64,000 nucleotides of DNA, taken from contig NVWK01000007.1 in NCBI GenBank assembly GCA_002733605.1, positions 58,927 to 122,926 on the forward strand. The letters run 5' to 3'. The first letter of the stretch is position 1, and every line of letters begins with the position of its first letter. Under the pieces are notes generated by a model that was not told where the DNA came from, did no database searches, and saw nothing but the letters and a program-made list of their open reading frames with translations. This document shows, one piece after another, positions 43,844-52,830 of the stretch. Origin of the DNA: Robiginitomaculum sp. (lineage in GTDB: Bacteria > Pseudomonadota > Alphaproteobacteria > Caulobacterales > Maricaulaceae). The position numbers were made by a program, and so were the translations under genes.

Positions 43844-44236
43844 ATGGCGACGATTATAAAACTCAGATCTGGTAACTTTCGCGTTCAAATTAGAAGGCGT
43901 GGTCAGTATGCTTCAAGAACCTTTCTCCGGCAGGTTGACGCCCAATCCTGGGCCATGGAAACAGAGTGCCGTGCAGATCGTGGGGAACAGATTAATTTGC
44001 CTGTCGCTCGCAAGACACAATACTTCCGCGATTTAATAGATTTACATATTGCGGATATGAAAGAAGTACGCAAGCCCCTTCGCCGTTCCAAGGCGTATTG
44101 TTTAAAAACATTACGCAAAGAGGTTGGGGACGTTCAAATCGACCATTTAACTCGTGAGAGAATTATTTGGAAGATGTTAAAACGATATACCCACCTTGAC
44201 CCAGTTATTGTATTTTCTAGATCAGACATTAAATGA
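43844..44236 (+). pseudogene. Truncated tyrosine-recombinase (phage/island integrase), N-terminal part only
   Basis: 130 residues resembling the start of island-type integrases: an Arm-DNA-binding segment MATIIKLRSGNFRVQIRRRGQYASRTFLRQVDAQSWA, then a core-binding helical region (DLIDLHIADMKEVRKPLRRSKAYCLKTLRKEVGD). The catalytic domain with the R...H-x-x-R...Y residues is absent: the frame closes at 44236 two bases before the end of the convergent symporter gene. AAGGA about ten bases before the ATG supports an original start. I treat it as a remnant of the element that brought in the neighbouring carbohydrate locus; it faces away from dusA. Confidence 0.75.
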
Positions 44237-44238
44237 CA

Positions 44239-45774
44239 TTACCAGAATATGGCAACGAGGAGAAACGTTAGCAATATTAATGCAGCGGCCATTACTTTAT
44301 CCAACAGGGTAATGTGGCCAGCACGTGTGTTTATCCAGAGTAATTTTGCCTCGACTTCATGTGGTGTTGTCAATCGACTTACAATCACAAAAGCCAAAAG
44401 GCTAATCATGGCAACGGGCAACGGCACATAAAGGTAATGAATATCAATCAAGCCCATTCCGTCTCCGAGTATACCAATTAACACGGAGGCTGTGAAACCT
44501 GCAACCAAGGCTGCCAATGCCCCCTTCGCGGTTGCTCTTGGCCAAAACAATCCCCCCAAATAAATGACAACAAATGGGGCAACTGCATATGACAGAACGC
44601 CTTGAACATATTCAAATAGCGTACCGAAATTACCAATCATCGGGGCCCACAGAGCGCTTATGCCAATAATAATTACGGTTATTATCCGCCCGAGTTTTAC
44701 CAATTTCTCTGCGGGAATTTCCGGGGATGCCTTATGGACAAAATCCATTGTGATTATTGTAGACGCAGCATGTAAAGTGGAATCCGTATTTGACATCAAT
44801 GCAGCAACAAACCCCGCCAACACAATTCCCAGCACTCCAGGGGGCAAATATTCCATAAGTAACGCGGGGTAAATACGGTCCGCATCAGTGAGACCGGGAA
44901 TAAGCGTTGCTGCAGCAATGCCGGGGACAATAATTATAAACAAAATAAAGAGTTTTAAAAATCCAACAAACATTAAACCACGCCTAGCATCTGTTTCCGA
45001 GTTCGCGCTTAATACCCATTGCACCATATTTTGGTTTACCATCCAAAAATAAGTACAAAGAACAGGTATGCCAACCACCAAGCCAGTCCATGGTACAGCA
45101 CGATCATCTAACCCCCGGATAAGGGACAATGCTTCATCGGGTGTAGCTTTGATAAAACCGCTCCACCCCCCACTTGCTGCCAGTGTAAAATAGGCAATCA
45201 AGAGCGCACTAATGAACAAAACAATGCTTTGAAAAATATCTGTTTTCGAAATTGCGTTTAACCCGCCAAGCACCGAATAGAGGCCCGCTAAAATCATCAC
45301 CAGCACGATAACAAAATTCATAGACAAACCGGGAATGACCTCACTCAGAAGAACCCCTCCGGCATAAAGCGCCCCTGCCATTTCAATAAACACGATCAGG
45401 AAAATGATAAACACCGAATACAAAACTTTAATTCGGGCATCATAACGACGTTCTAAATACTCTGAGAGCGTATAGACTTGGCTACCTCTCACCACACGTA
45501 CAAGAACAAGTGCAAAAAAAACGAGAGCGAGAATGCCAACCCATTCGTAATTATAAATCGCAATTCCTGTAAGGTAAGCAGCCCCAGTGAGCCCTATTAA
45601 TGCGGATGCGGAGAAGTTTGTCGCAAAAAGCGAAAATCCGATTTGATACCAACGCAATTTACGCCCTGCGAGAAAGAAATCCTCTGTAGTCTCATTCTTT
45701 TTTTCACCCGTTAAACCAACGCCAACCATGCACAAGATAATGACAACAAGAATGACTCCGTCCAGTGCTGTCAC
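44239..45774 (-). CDS. Sodium:solute symporter (SSS family), sugar-transporter-like
   Basis: 511-residue membrane symporter with 13-14 helices of the SSS/SGLT family. Typical elements: FFLAGRKLRWYQIGFSLFATNFSASALIG in helix 1-2 region, YTLSEYLERRYDARIKVLY, and GNFGTLFEYVQGVLSYAVAPFVVIYLGGLFWPRATAKGA near residue 400. I chose the GTG at 45774, which overlaps the GH16 stop codon (GTGA); an ATG at 45795 would lie further inside GH16. Coupled to the GH16 gene, it most likely imports glucose or small glucans released by the two glycoside hydrolases of the locus. Confidence 0.88.
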   Translation of the reverse strand: MTALDGVILVVIILCMVGVGLTGEKKNETTEDFFLAGRKLRWYQIGFSLFATNFSASALIGLTGAAYLTGIAIYNYEWVGILALVFFALVLVRVVRGSQVYTLSEYLERRYDARIKVLYSVFIIFLIVFIEMAGALYAGGVLLSEVIPGLSMNFVIVLVMILAGLYSVLGGLNAISKTDIFQSIVLFISALLIAYFTLAASGGWSGFIKATPDEALSLIRGLDDRAVPWTGLVVGIPVLCTYFWMVNQNMVQWVLSANSETDARRGLMFVGFLKLFILFIIIVPGIAAATLIPGLTDADRIYPALLMEYLPPGVLGIVLAGFVAALMSNTDSTLHAASTIITMDFVHKASPEIPAEKLVKLGRIITVIIIGISALWAPMIGNFGTLFEYVQGVLSYAVAPFVVIYLGGLFWPRATAKGALAALVAGFTASVLIGILGDGMGLIDIHYLYVPLPVAMISLLAFVIVSRLTTPHEVEAKLLWINTRAGHITLLDKVMAAALILLTFLLVAIFW

Positions 45775-46754
45775 TTTGCATTCCCTATCTGGCATGCGAG
45801 GCCAGTTTCACGATCAGAAGCACATTCATAAACACGCACCCAGTCAACAAACATAGTTTTGGGGAAACCTTCTTTATTAACACCGCCCGCATTACGGCCT
45901 TCTGCAAGGCCGCCACCAATAGCCACGTTCAGGATCAGATGGAAGCGTTGATCAAATGGTGCAAATGGCCGCCCTTGCGCCTGTACTCCTGCCGAATACC
46001 ATCCTTCATGAGTCTGGCGAGCATATAGCTCGTCATCAGCAAACCACTTTATTTCACCCGCACTCCACTCGATTGTATAGGTATGATAAGCATCCAGAGG
46101 ATTAATGGATGTGTTATGATCCGTATGGGCATTATCGGGCCATTTATCACCATAATGCAATGTGCCCAGAATGTGATTTTCATAACCGCCTTCACATTCA
46201 GCGCACGCAACACCCAAATTCACCGCTTCCATTAAGTCAATCTCACCGGACGCCGCCCAAGTCCCATAATGCTCATCACTAGGCAGCATCCAAATTGCAG
46301 GCCAAACACCTTGCCCACCCGGCAATTTCGCCCGCACCTCTATGCGGCCATAACGCCAGTCACCTTTACCAATCGTCCGTAACCGTGCAGATGTGTAAGG
46401 CTTCGTTGCATTTTTTTTGGCGTCTTCATCGGTTCTCCGCGAGCGTTGCGGTAAAGCGTACCCAGTGTGCATTTCCCGTTTGGCTATGATCTCCAGATTG
46501 CCATTTCGGACGCGGGCATTCTCTTTGCTATCTGTATAACATTGCCGCTCTTCATTCCCCCCACCCCAGCAATCCGTTTCAAAGCTCCACTTGTCCGTAT
46601 CAATTTCCCGATCTTCAAATTCATCAGACCAAACTAACGTCCACTTTGCATTAGATATTTGGGGCGTTTCTGGTACAGGTTTTTGCGCAGTACAGGCGGA
46701 TATAGGCATTAAGAAAATCGTGACGAATAGTGTAGAAATGATTTGTGTTTTCAT
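45771..46754 (-). CDS. GH16 family beta-glucanase lipoprotein (laminarinase-like)
   Basis: 327-residue glycoside hydrolase family 16 enzyme. N-terminal lipoprotein signal with lipobox PISAC (Cys about residue 21), so anchored to the outer or inner membrane. The jelly-roll domain starts WTLVWSDEFEDREIDTDKW; catalytic motif GEIDLMEAV (nucleophile and acid/base glutamates) near residue 170, preceded by YGRIEVRAKLPGGQGVWPAIWMLP. The subfamily pattern suits endo-beta-1,3-glucanase/laminarinase, though kappa-carrageenase or agarase subfamilies cannot be wholly excluded from sequence alone. Overlaps the halogenase stop upstream (ATGA) and the symporter start downstream, i.e. one operon. Confidence 0.9.
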   Translation of the reverse strand: MKTQIISTLFVTIFLMPISACTAQKPVPETPQISNAKWTLVWSDEFEDREIDTDKWSFETDCWGGGNEERQCYTDSKENARVRNGNLEIIAKREMHTGYALPQRSRRTDEDAKKNATKPYTSARLRTIGKGDWRYGRIEVRAKLPGGQGVWPAIWMLPSDEHYGTWAASGEIDLMEAVNLGVACAECEGGYENHILGTLHYGDKWPDNAHTDHNTSINPLDAYHTYTIEWSAGEIKWFADDELYARQTHEGWYSAGVQAQGRPFAPFDQRFHLILNVAIGGGLAEGRNAGGVNKEGFPKTMFVDWVRVYECASDRETGLACQIGNAK

Positions 46755-48250
46755 GATTTAGAGGCCTCACAATATTGATGAAGAAACTCTTCGTGCGTTG
46801 GCATTTCTTGAACGAGAAACTGAATTGATTTTTCTATTTCATCAAACTCTTTTTTAGTTTTTTCTGCATCCATAGCATCAACAACAGGGTTGTAGGTTTG
46901 CGGTTCAATGCCCTGCCCCATCATAACAGCCACCCAACTTGTCGCCGTAAACAACTCATCCTCTTCTCGGAAAAATTGTCCGTTCCATTTAAATAAATCA
47001 AGTTTTTCCTGAAGCGTATCCGGGATATCCATATTTTGGCAATACTTCCAAAACTCACCGTCGTCGCGCTGGTTGACGTGGTAATGTAGGATAAGAAAAT
47101 CTCGAATTCTGCGATACTCTTTTTGTGTGAGCCTATTAAAAATATTCTCTTGTATGGGAGAAATTCCATCTAGGGAGAACGTCGCAATCAACTTAGTAAT
47201 CGCCGTGTTTATCAGGTGGATAGATGTTGATTCCAGAGGCTCCATAAACCCGGCCGACAAACCAATTGCCACAACATTCTTGTTCCAAAATTTCTTACGT
47301 TGACCCGTTTTAAACCTCAGTGTCTTGGGCTCAGTTAAGGGCTCTCCGTCAAGATTGCTCATCAAGATGTCTTGAGCTTCATCGTCTGACATATACTCAG
47401 AACAAAACACATGCCCATTTCCAAGCCGGTTTTGCAATGGGACGCGCCACTGCCATCCCGCAGACCATGCCGTTGAACGTGTATAGGGCAAGGGAGCATC
47501 ATCTTGCGCACAGGAAACAGCAATAGCACGATCACATGGCAACCAATGCGTCCAATCCTCATAACCCGTTTTTAAAGCCCCTTCGATTAACAAACCACGA
47601 AAGCCAGAGCAATCAATAAAAAAGTCGCCTTCTATAATTTGTCCACCCTTGAGCGTAACACTATCGACGAACCCATTTTCAGAATTCAGTGTTACATCTT
47701 CGACCAAACCTTCCACTCGTTTGACCCCTCGTGGCTCGGCGTACTTTCGTAAATATTTTGCGTATTGACTGGCATCCATATGGTAGGCGTAATTAATCGG
47801 AGGGAGATCCCCCCTTTGACCCTCGGGCGTACGCTCAAATTTTCTGTGCATGGCCGCAATTGTTTCAGGGCTAAATGCATAAAGCGGTCTAGGGTCACCA
47901 TTCTTACGGAACTTCATCCAAATACTATGAAAGTCATTTCCATCAATGCTATATCCGTAATCACCAAACGGATGGAAATAGCTATCTCCCTTTTGACCCC
48001 AATTCACAAATTGAATGCCGAGTTTGAACGTCCCCTGCACGTTCGCCATTAAAGTCGCCTCATCAATACCCAATAAATTATTAAACCCTACAAAGGGAGG
48101 GATGGTGGCTTCGCCAACCCCAATGGTCCCGATTTGTTCGGACTCAATCAATGTGATTTGCGCTCTATCACCTGTTGCATGGGAGAACGCAGCCGCCGTC
48201 ATCCATCCTGCAGTGCCGCCCCCCACAATAACAATGTTTTTAATCGACAT
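46751..48250 (-). CDS. Tryptophan halogenase-family flavoprotein
   Basis: 499-residue FAD-dependent protein of the PrnA-like tryptophan halogenase family. FAD motif IVIVGGGTAGWMTAA at the N-terminus; IGVGEATIPPF; the family lysine in GTFKLGIQF (residue 76 from this start), GWQWRVPLQNRLGNGHVF, and the glutamate segment GFMEPLESTSIHLI. Such proteins accompany TonB receptors and glycoside hydrolases in many Caulobacterales and Xanthomonadales sugar loci, where halogenation has not been shown. I prefer the ATG at 48250 (MSIKNIVIVGGG) with GGGAAATAGG before it; an ATG at 48262 is possible. Coupled to GH16 by ATGA. Function here unknown. Confidence 0.85.
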   Translation of the reverse strand: MSIKNIVIVGGGTAGWMTAAAFSHATGDRAQITLIESEQIGTIGVGEATIPPFVGFNNLLGIDEATLMANVQGTFKLGIQFVNWGQKGDSYFHPFGDYGYSIDGNDFHSIWMKFRKNGDPRPLYAFSPETIAAMHRKFERTPEGQRGDLPPINYAYHMDASQYAKYLRKYAEPRGVKRVEGLVEDVTLNSENGFVDSVTLKGGQIIEGDFFIDCSGFRGLLIEGALKTGYEDWTHWLPCDRAIAVSCAQDDAPLPYTRSTAWSAGWQWRVPLQNRLGNGHVFCSEYMSDDEAQDILMSNLDGEPLTEPKTLRFKTGQRKKFWNKNVVAIGLSAGFMEPLESTSIHLINTAITKLIATFSLDGISPIQENIFNRLTQKEYRRIRDFLILHYHVNQRDDGEFWKYCQNMDIPDTLQEKLDLFKWNGQFFREEDELFTATSWVAVMMGQGIEPQTYNPVVDAMDAEKTKKEFDEIEKSIQFLVQEMPTHEEFLHQYCEASKS

Positions 48251-48285
48251 CCTATTTCCCATAATTCTCTATAAGCTATACTAAC

Positions 48286-48318
48286 AAAAAAATGGGCCTT
48301 TGCATTAACAAAGACCCA
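48286..48318 (-). terminator. Rho-independent terminator after the TonB receptor
   Basis: On the reverse strand a 10-bp stem (TGGGTCTTTG / CAAAGGCCCA with one G-T pair, loop TTAATG) at 48293-48318 is followed by seven T's (48286-48292). It lies 27 bases past the receptor stop codon and before the halogenase start, so the receptor is a separate transcript and the halogenase-GH16-symporter operon needs its own promoter in the narrow gap 48251-48285 or read-through. Confidence 0.8.
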
Positions 48319-48344
48319 AAAGTTCATGGAAAGTTACGTGCTTA

Positions 48345-51300
48345 TTAGAATTCAAATCGTGCCAAGAAAGAGAACCGACGATCATTCCTAAATGCAGACC
48401 GTGGTATGCTCGTCCCATCAAAGTCGATAATTTGCGATGTCTTGGTGACTGCATCCAGAAGGTTCACAGCTTGCACGCCCAACTTAATGCGGTCTGTGAG
48501 ACTATAGAAGAACGAACCGTCCAGTTGACCTGTTGACTCGCCAATAATAGGCGAATACGGGAAAATAACATCACGAGGCGTTATGGCATAATTTGAACGC
48601 CAATTATACGCGAGGCGGGCTGAAATTTTACCCTTTTCGTAAAAACCCGTCAGATTGATAGTGTTTTTTGAAACACCAACCAATGCAAGATTATCACCTA
48701 GCGCACTGCGGCTCGCTCCAAATGTGGAGTTGCTTAGATCTTCTGCATTCACATACGTATATGTGGCTTGTATCCCCAGCCCGCTTAAAAGCCCCGGTAA
48801 GAAATCATAAGATTGCTGGTAAGCAAATTCAAATCCATACAGGGACCCATCTTGCGTATTTGCGGGTCCAACCACTTCGGTTAAAACAGTTACGCCGCTA
48901 TCCGAAGTAATATCACGTAGCGTTGGGCCCGTGTTGATGAGACCGCTCATTTCCTTACGGAAAGCTGAGGCTGTGAGCGAGCCAACTTCAGCGAAATACC
49001 ATTCCGCTGAAACATCAAAGTTCCAAGATTCAACAGGTCTAATCAAACGATTACCCGTATCAACACGCCACAATGCGCCTGTAGCCAGCGTCCCGCCTTG
49101 TCGTAGGCTATTGGTATTATCACCCAAACCACCATTGGTACGGAACAAACTTAAGTCCGGCCTAGAAATACCTTTAGAAATAGCAACACGGAACAAGAGT
49201 TCATCCGTCATATGAAGTTTGGCATTGAAGCTTGGCAGCCAATGATTGAATTTGATATCAGCGCTGTCATCGATAGCTTCCCCGGTATACGCTTGGGCCC
49301 ACAACGCTTGACGCTCTGGTGAAAGTGAGCAAACAGCCGGTGGCAACCCATTTGGAGCTGTAGACGGTCGTCCACACAATACCGCAACAACATTATCTCG
49401 CGTAATTGCAGGCTCGTTACCTTGCGCAGGCGGTAGCACAGGAAACTGTAATGAGCCAACCGAAGTAACCGAGGTTTCAACATAGCGAAGGCCAAAATTA
49501 CCTTCTAAAGTACGACCACCACTTAAGAAATTCTCGGCACCAAAATCTACACGGCCATAAAACGCCGTCGTTCTCTCATCTACGTCAGAAATTTCACCGT
49601 CTCGGTAAACTGTGCCGGCGACAAGACCACCGCGCGTTGCAATGGGACCCCAAGCATTAGGGATACGGCCCCATGCAGGATTCCACGTCCCCGCCGCAGT
49701 CGCATCCGCTAAATTAGCTTCGTAAATTTCTATTGACTGCGCTTCTATTGCGCCGCTTAGATAATCCTGAACAAGATTGTCGCCCCCGAAGAAAAAGGCT
49801 GAACCACCGGGAACAGGAACACTTACATTGCCGCGCTGAAATTCTTCGAAAGGACTCCTAACACCGGAATAACTGGAGATAGCGCCTCTCGAATCATTGG
49901 CATAAACCTCCCCACCAGTCCATGGTTGAGATAGAGCGCCCCAGTTAGAGAAATTGGTATTTTTTGTCGCACGACTTCTATCCGACCACCGCGCACCAAA
50001 GCGAACGCCCTTTATGATACCAAATTTATCTTCAAGATCATAATCAATATCAGCACGCAAACTGGTCATCTTACCTGTGTTACGAACCTGATTATCAATC
50101 GCGAACCAGTAAAAGTTCTCGCCGCTATCTACAAATTGATTGGCTGTTGCGCCGTTAACCGGGCCAAAACTAACATCGGGTGTAGAACCGCCCATATCAA
50201 TGAAGATATCTGAATAGGTAGACATCGCCGCAATAAACCCGTCTTCATTCCGGTCAGACGTAACGTGTTGAGCTTCGAAATTAACTGAGATCCTATCAGA
50301 TGGCGTCCACTTTAGATCAAAGGAATAATCCTCTGTTTTTGCATCATCCTCTCTTTGGAAACGCAACATTTCCGTAGGAATGCCGCCAGCCTGTGTCAAC
50401 GTACCTGAACGGAATATACCATTATCAAACGCCCAAGATTGACCTGCCGCCTCAATAGGGAATAAAGCATCGTCATTCACGAGCGCAAGAATAGAATATT
50501 CGTCCAAAATCTGATCTGCTTCTGCGCGTAAATATTCTGCCGTTGCCAACCATTCCCCATTGCTACTTTCCCACTGACCTATGACAGAGAAAGCCCTGCG
50601 GTCACGGTCAAATGTTGTTGTACGGACACCCGCCCCCTTGGGTACAACCACGGAATTAGCAGGTGGGAAGTTCGTCTCGTCAAACGTAGAGCCGCTTGCC
50701 GCAGCGATACCATCAAGGCGAAAACAAGCGCCGTCGAGCGTATCGGCGCGGTAGCATGGGTCGGTCACCTGTGACGCGTCTGTACGAGACACGAGCTCAG
50801 ATTGCGTATACCCGAGTTGAATCCCAAATGTGCCCACTTTTGTTTCCCAAGTGTTTGAACCAAGAACGGAAAAGGCAGGAGAAACCTCGCCTGCGAGATC
50901 CCCAATATTTACCCCGACAGTACCAGCAAGATGAAGACCGGGCCGATCTAAAGGTTTGCGCGTCACTAGATTAACAGTCCCGGAAATGCCGCCATCAATC
51001 ATATCTGCTGTCGTATTTTTGAAAACTTCCACAGCACCTAACAATTCAGGAGACACATCATTAAAACTAAGTGCACGACCACCATTGGCAGAAAAAATAC
51101 CCCGCCCATTAAGTTCAGACCTTACAAAAGGGAGACCGCGCACCACAACGCCAGACCCTTCAACGGAAAAACGATCCGGATCATCTGCTTGCGCAAAACG
51201 GCTAATATTAACACCTGGAAGACGCTGCAACGCCTCAGCAACGGACCGATCGGGCAAGGCACCGATATCTTCGGCCGTAATCGCATCTACGAATGTGTCA

Positions 51301-51488
51301 GCACTGTACTTAAGGTCTTGAGCTTTTTTGAGGGATTGTTTGAAACCAGTCACGACGATTTCATCTGTGTTCGCGGGTTCTTCTTCATCACTCGTTTGTG
51401 CGCTCGCCGCCAGGCTTGCACTCGCAACGGCAATAACTGAAACGCCCGTTAAAAATTTTCTGATGGTCATATTAGGTGAATTAGACAT
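48345..51488 (-). CDS. TonB-dependent outer-membrane receptor
   Basis: 1047-residue TonB-dependent transporter. Signal peptide MSNSPNMTIRKFLTGVSVIAVASASLAASA with cleavage before QTSDEE; TonB-box-like TDEIVVTGF; plug domain with LPDRSVAEALQRLPGVNI, VVRGLP and NGRGIF; then a large 22-strand barrel ending in FSFLARFEF. The size and the sequence style (TIGR01782-type TonB-Xanth-Caul) mark oligosaccharide receptors of Caulobacterales/Xanthomonadales. Function: energised uptake of glucan fragments to the periplasm for the GH3/GH16 enzymes. Start at 51488 has AAGGGA before it. Two putative operator half-sites and a 10-bp inverted repeat lie 67-110 bases upstream. Confidence 0.93.
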   Translation of the reverse strand: MSNSPNMTIRKFLTGVSVIAVASASLAASAQTSDEEEPANTDEIVVTGFKQSLKKAQDLKYSADTFVDAITAEDIGALPDRSVAEALQRLPGVNISRFAQADDPDRFSVEGSGVVVRGLPFVRSELNGRGIFSANGGRALSFNDVSPELLGAVEVFKNTTADMIDGGISGTVNLVTRKPLDRPGLHLAGTVGVNIGDLAGEVSPAFSVLGSNTWETKVGTFGIQLGYTQSELVSRTDASQVTDPCYRADTLDGACFRLDGIAAASGSTFDETNFPPANSVVVPKGAGVRTTTFDRDRRAFSVIGQWESSNGEWLATAEYLRAEADQILDEYSILALVNDDALFPIEAAGQSWAFDNGIFRSGTLTQAGGIPTEMLRFQREDDAKTEDYSFDLKWTPSDRISVNFEAQHVTSDRNEDGFIAAMSTYSDIFIDMGGSTPDVSFGPVNGATANQFVDSGENFYWFAIDNQVRNTGKMTSLRADIDYDLEDKFGIIKGVRFGARWSDRSRATKNTNFSNWGALSQPWTGGEVYANDSRGAISSYSGVRSPFEEFQRGNVSVPVPGGSAFFFGGDNLVQDYLSGAIEAQSIEIYEANLADATAAGTWNPAWGRIPNAWGPIATRGGLVAGTVYRDGEISDVDERTTAFYGRVDFGAENFLSGGRTLEGNFGLRYVETSVTSVGSLQFPVLPPAQGNEPAITRDNVVAVLCGRPSTAPNGLPPAVCSLSPERQALWAQAYTGEAIDDSADIKFNHWLPSFNAKLHMTDELLFRVAISKGISRPDLSLFRTNGGLGDNTNSLRQGGTLATGALWRVDTGNRLIRPVESWNFDVSAEWYFAEVGSLTASAFRKEMSGLINTGPTLRDITSDSGVTVLTEVVGPANTQDGSLYGFEFAYQQSYDFLPGLLSGLGIQATYTYVNAEDLSNSTFGASRSALGDNLALVGVSKNTINLTGFYEKGKISARLAYNWRSNYAITPRDVIFPYSPIIGESTGQLDGSFFYSLTDRIKLGVQAVNLLDAVTKTSQIIDFDGTSIPRSAFRNDRRFSFLARFEF

Positions 51489-51554
51489 ATGCTTTCCCTT
51501 TTAAACTCCAACAACGCCTTCACATAGAGCGCCTGTTTTTATTTGCATCTACTA

Positions 51555-51598
51555 ATTGTCCATCATTGTCAAGAAAAAGCTATGAAAGGACAATGATG
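51555..51598. promoter_or_regulatory. Putative operator cluster upstream of the TonB receptor
   Basis: ATTGTC occurs at 51555-51560 and 51565-51570, and GACAAT at 51589-51594. CATCATTGTC (51561-51570) and GACAATGATG (51589-51598) form a perfect 10-bp inverted repeat with an 18-base spacer. The 10-mer ATTGTCCATC (51555-51564) recurs exactly upstream of the GH3 gene (52748-52757). I infer binding sites for the LacI-family protein encoded alongside. Confidence 0.55.
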
Positions 51599-51648
51599 AT
51601 TGAACTAGGTGACAAAAATATCACGAAGCCATGTCTATAAAGGGGATA

Positions 51649-52659
51649 TTATTGAGGAACAGGCCCTGTAGATTCGCGAACAATCACACTATGATCAAGA
51701 ATCAGGGTTTCAGACACACGTCCACCGGACGCCTTTTGCAAGCTCAACGCCTTAACCGCCTCATTGGCAATTTGCTCGAATGGTTGAGCCACAGTCGTGA
51801 GTTCTGGCCAAATTGTTTGTGCGATAGGTGTGTCGTCAAACCCCGCCACAGACAAATCTTCTGGAATGGACAAACCAAGGCGGCTCGCCTTCATGACAAC
51901 GGCAGCGGCCATTTCATCATTAGAGGCAAAGATCGCGGTAGGCCTATCTTTCATGGATAGCATACGGTCCGCGATTTCCAGCGCCTCGCGAAATTTAAAC
52001 CGCCCTGAAGCCACATAAGCCTCATTGATTGACAACCCAGCCTTCGTCATCGCCTCCTCATAACCCTGACGACGCAAAAGTGAAGCGATGTGCCCTGGAT
52101 GCCCACTAATGTGCCCGATCTTTGTATGCCCTAAGTCTATGAAATGTCTGACCATTTCCTTTGCCGCCAACCGGTCATCCATAGCAAGGGAAAGCGCGCC
52201 CTGAACAGGGCGTGAGGGGGAAACCAATACAAAATTCACATCTCTATCATGCAAAAGCTCATGTACATCCGTTGAATCACACATGGGCGGCACCAAAATC
52301 AGGTTTTTAACTTTCGTACGGTCCAAAAACGCCTCGACTTGCTTGACCCAATCCGCTCCCTTCTCGTCAAAAAGTTCAACAGCAAGATAACGACGCGCAT
52401 CAGAACACGCTTTTAAGACGGCGTGATTAAGGCGCGCCTGATAACCACCACTAGGATCACTATATAACATCCCGATACTTAATGAATCACCGAGCCGCAT
52501 TTGTCGGGCAACCGTGCTAGGCGTATATTGCAAGTCCTGCATAGCCTTTTCCACACGCGCTTTGGTTTTGGGGCTAATATGCTCATAGTTATTCATGACA
52601 CGTGAAACGGTTTTGACCGATACGCCAGCATATTTCGCAACCTCAGTAATTGTCGTCAT
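51649..52659 (-). CDS. LacI-family transcriptional regulator
   Basis: 336-residue LacI/GalR regulator. N-terminal helix-turn-helix and hinge: TITEVAKYAGVSVKTVSRVMNNYEHISPKTKARVEKAMQDL at residues 2-45, then RQMRLGDSLSIGMLY starting the periplasmic-binding-protein-like effector domain (residues 60-336) with IFASNDEMAAAVV and LSVAGFDDTPIAQTIWPELTTVAQP. Lies between the TonB receptor and the divergent GH3 gene. AAGGGG precedes the ATG at 52659. Likely the repressor of the beta-glucan locus, responding to glucose or an oligosaccharide; the shared ATTGTC/GACAAT half-sites fit such control. Confidence 0.92.
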   Translation of the reverse strand: MTTITEVAKYAGVSVKTVSRVMNNYEHISPKTKARVEKAMQDLQYTPSTVARQMRLGDSLSIGMLYSDPSGGYQARLNHAVLKACSDARRYLAVELFDEKGADWVKQVEAFLDRTKVKNLILVPPMCDSTDVHELLHDRDVNFVLVSPSRPVQGALSLAMDDRLAAKEMVRHFIDLGHTKIGHISGHPGHIASLLRRQGYEEAMTKAGLSINEAYVASGRFKFREALEIADRMLSMKDRPTAIFASNDEMAAAVVMKASRLGLSIPEDLSVAGFDDTPIAQTIWPELTTVAQPFEQIANEAVKALSLQKASGGRVSETLILDHSVIVRESTGPVPQ

Positions 52660-52747
52660 AATGACCCCTTAGCCTTTTCACTCTCAGTGCCCAATAATGC
52701 CAAACCTGCATAAGGCATTAAAGTTACTTTCTCAAATAGCCATTGAC

Positions 52748-52797
52748 ATTGTCCATCGCAAGACAATAAATGAAACAAATTTGTCTATGAGGACAAT
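52748..52797. promoter_or_regulatory. Putative operators upstream of the GH3 gene
   Basis: Two inverted repeats use the half-sites seen near the receptor: ATTGTC-N8-GACAAT (52748-52767) and TTTGTC-N6-GACAAT (52780-52797). They lie 34-83 bases before the GH3 ATG and in the lacI/GH3 divergent region, suitable for control of both genes. Spacers differ between sites, which is unusual for a single LacI operator and lowers confidence. Confidence 0.5.
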
Positions 52798-52830
52798 TAA
52801 CAAACTTATTAGACAAAATTGGGATTCGAA

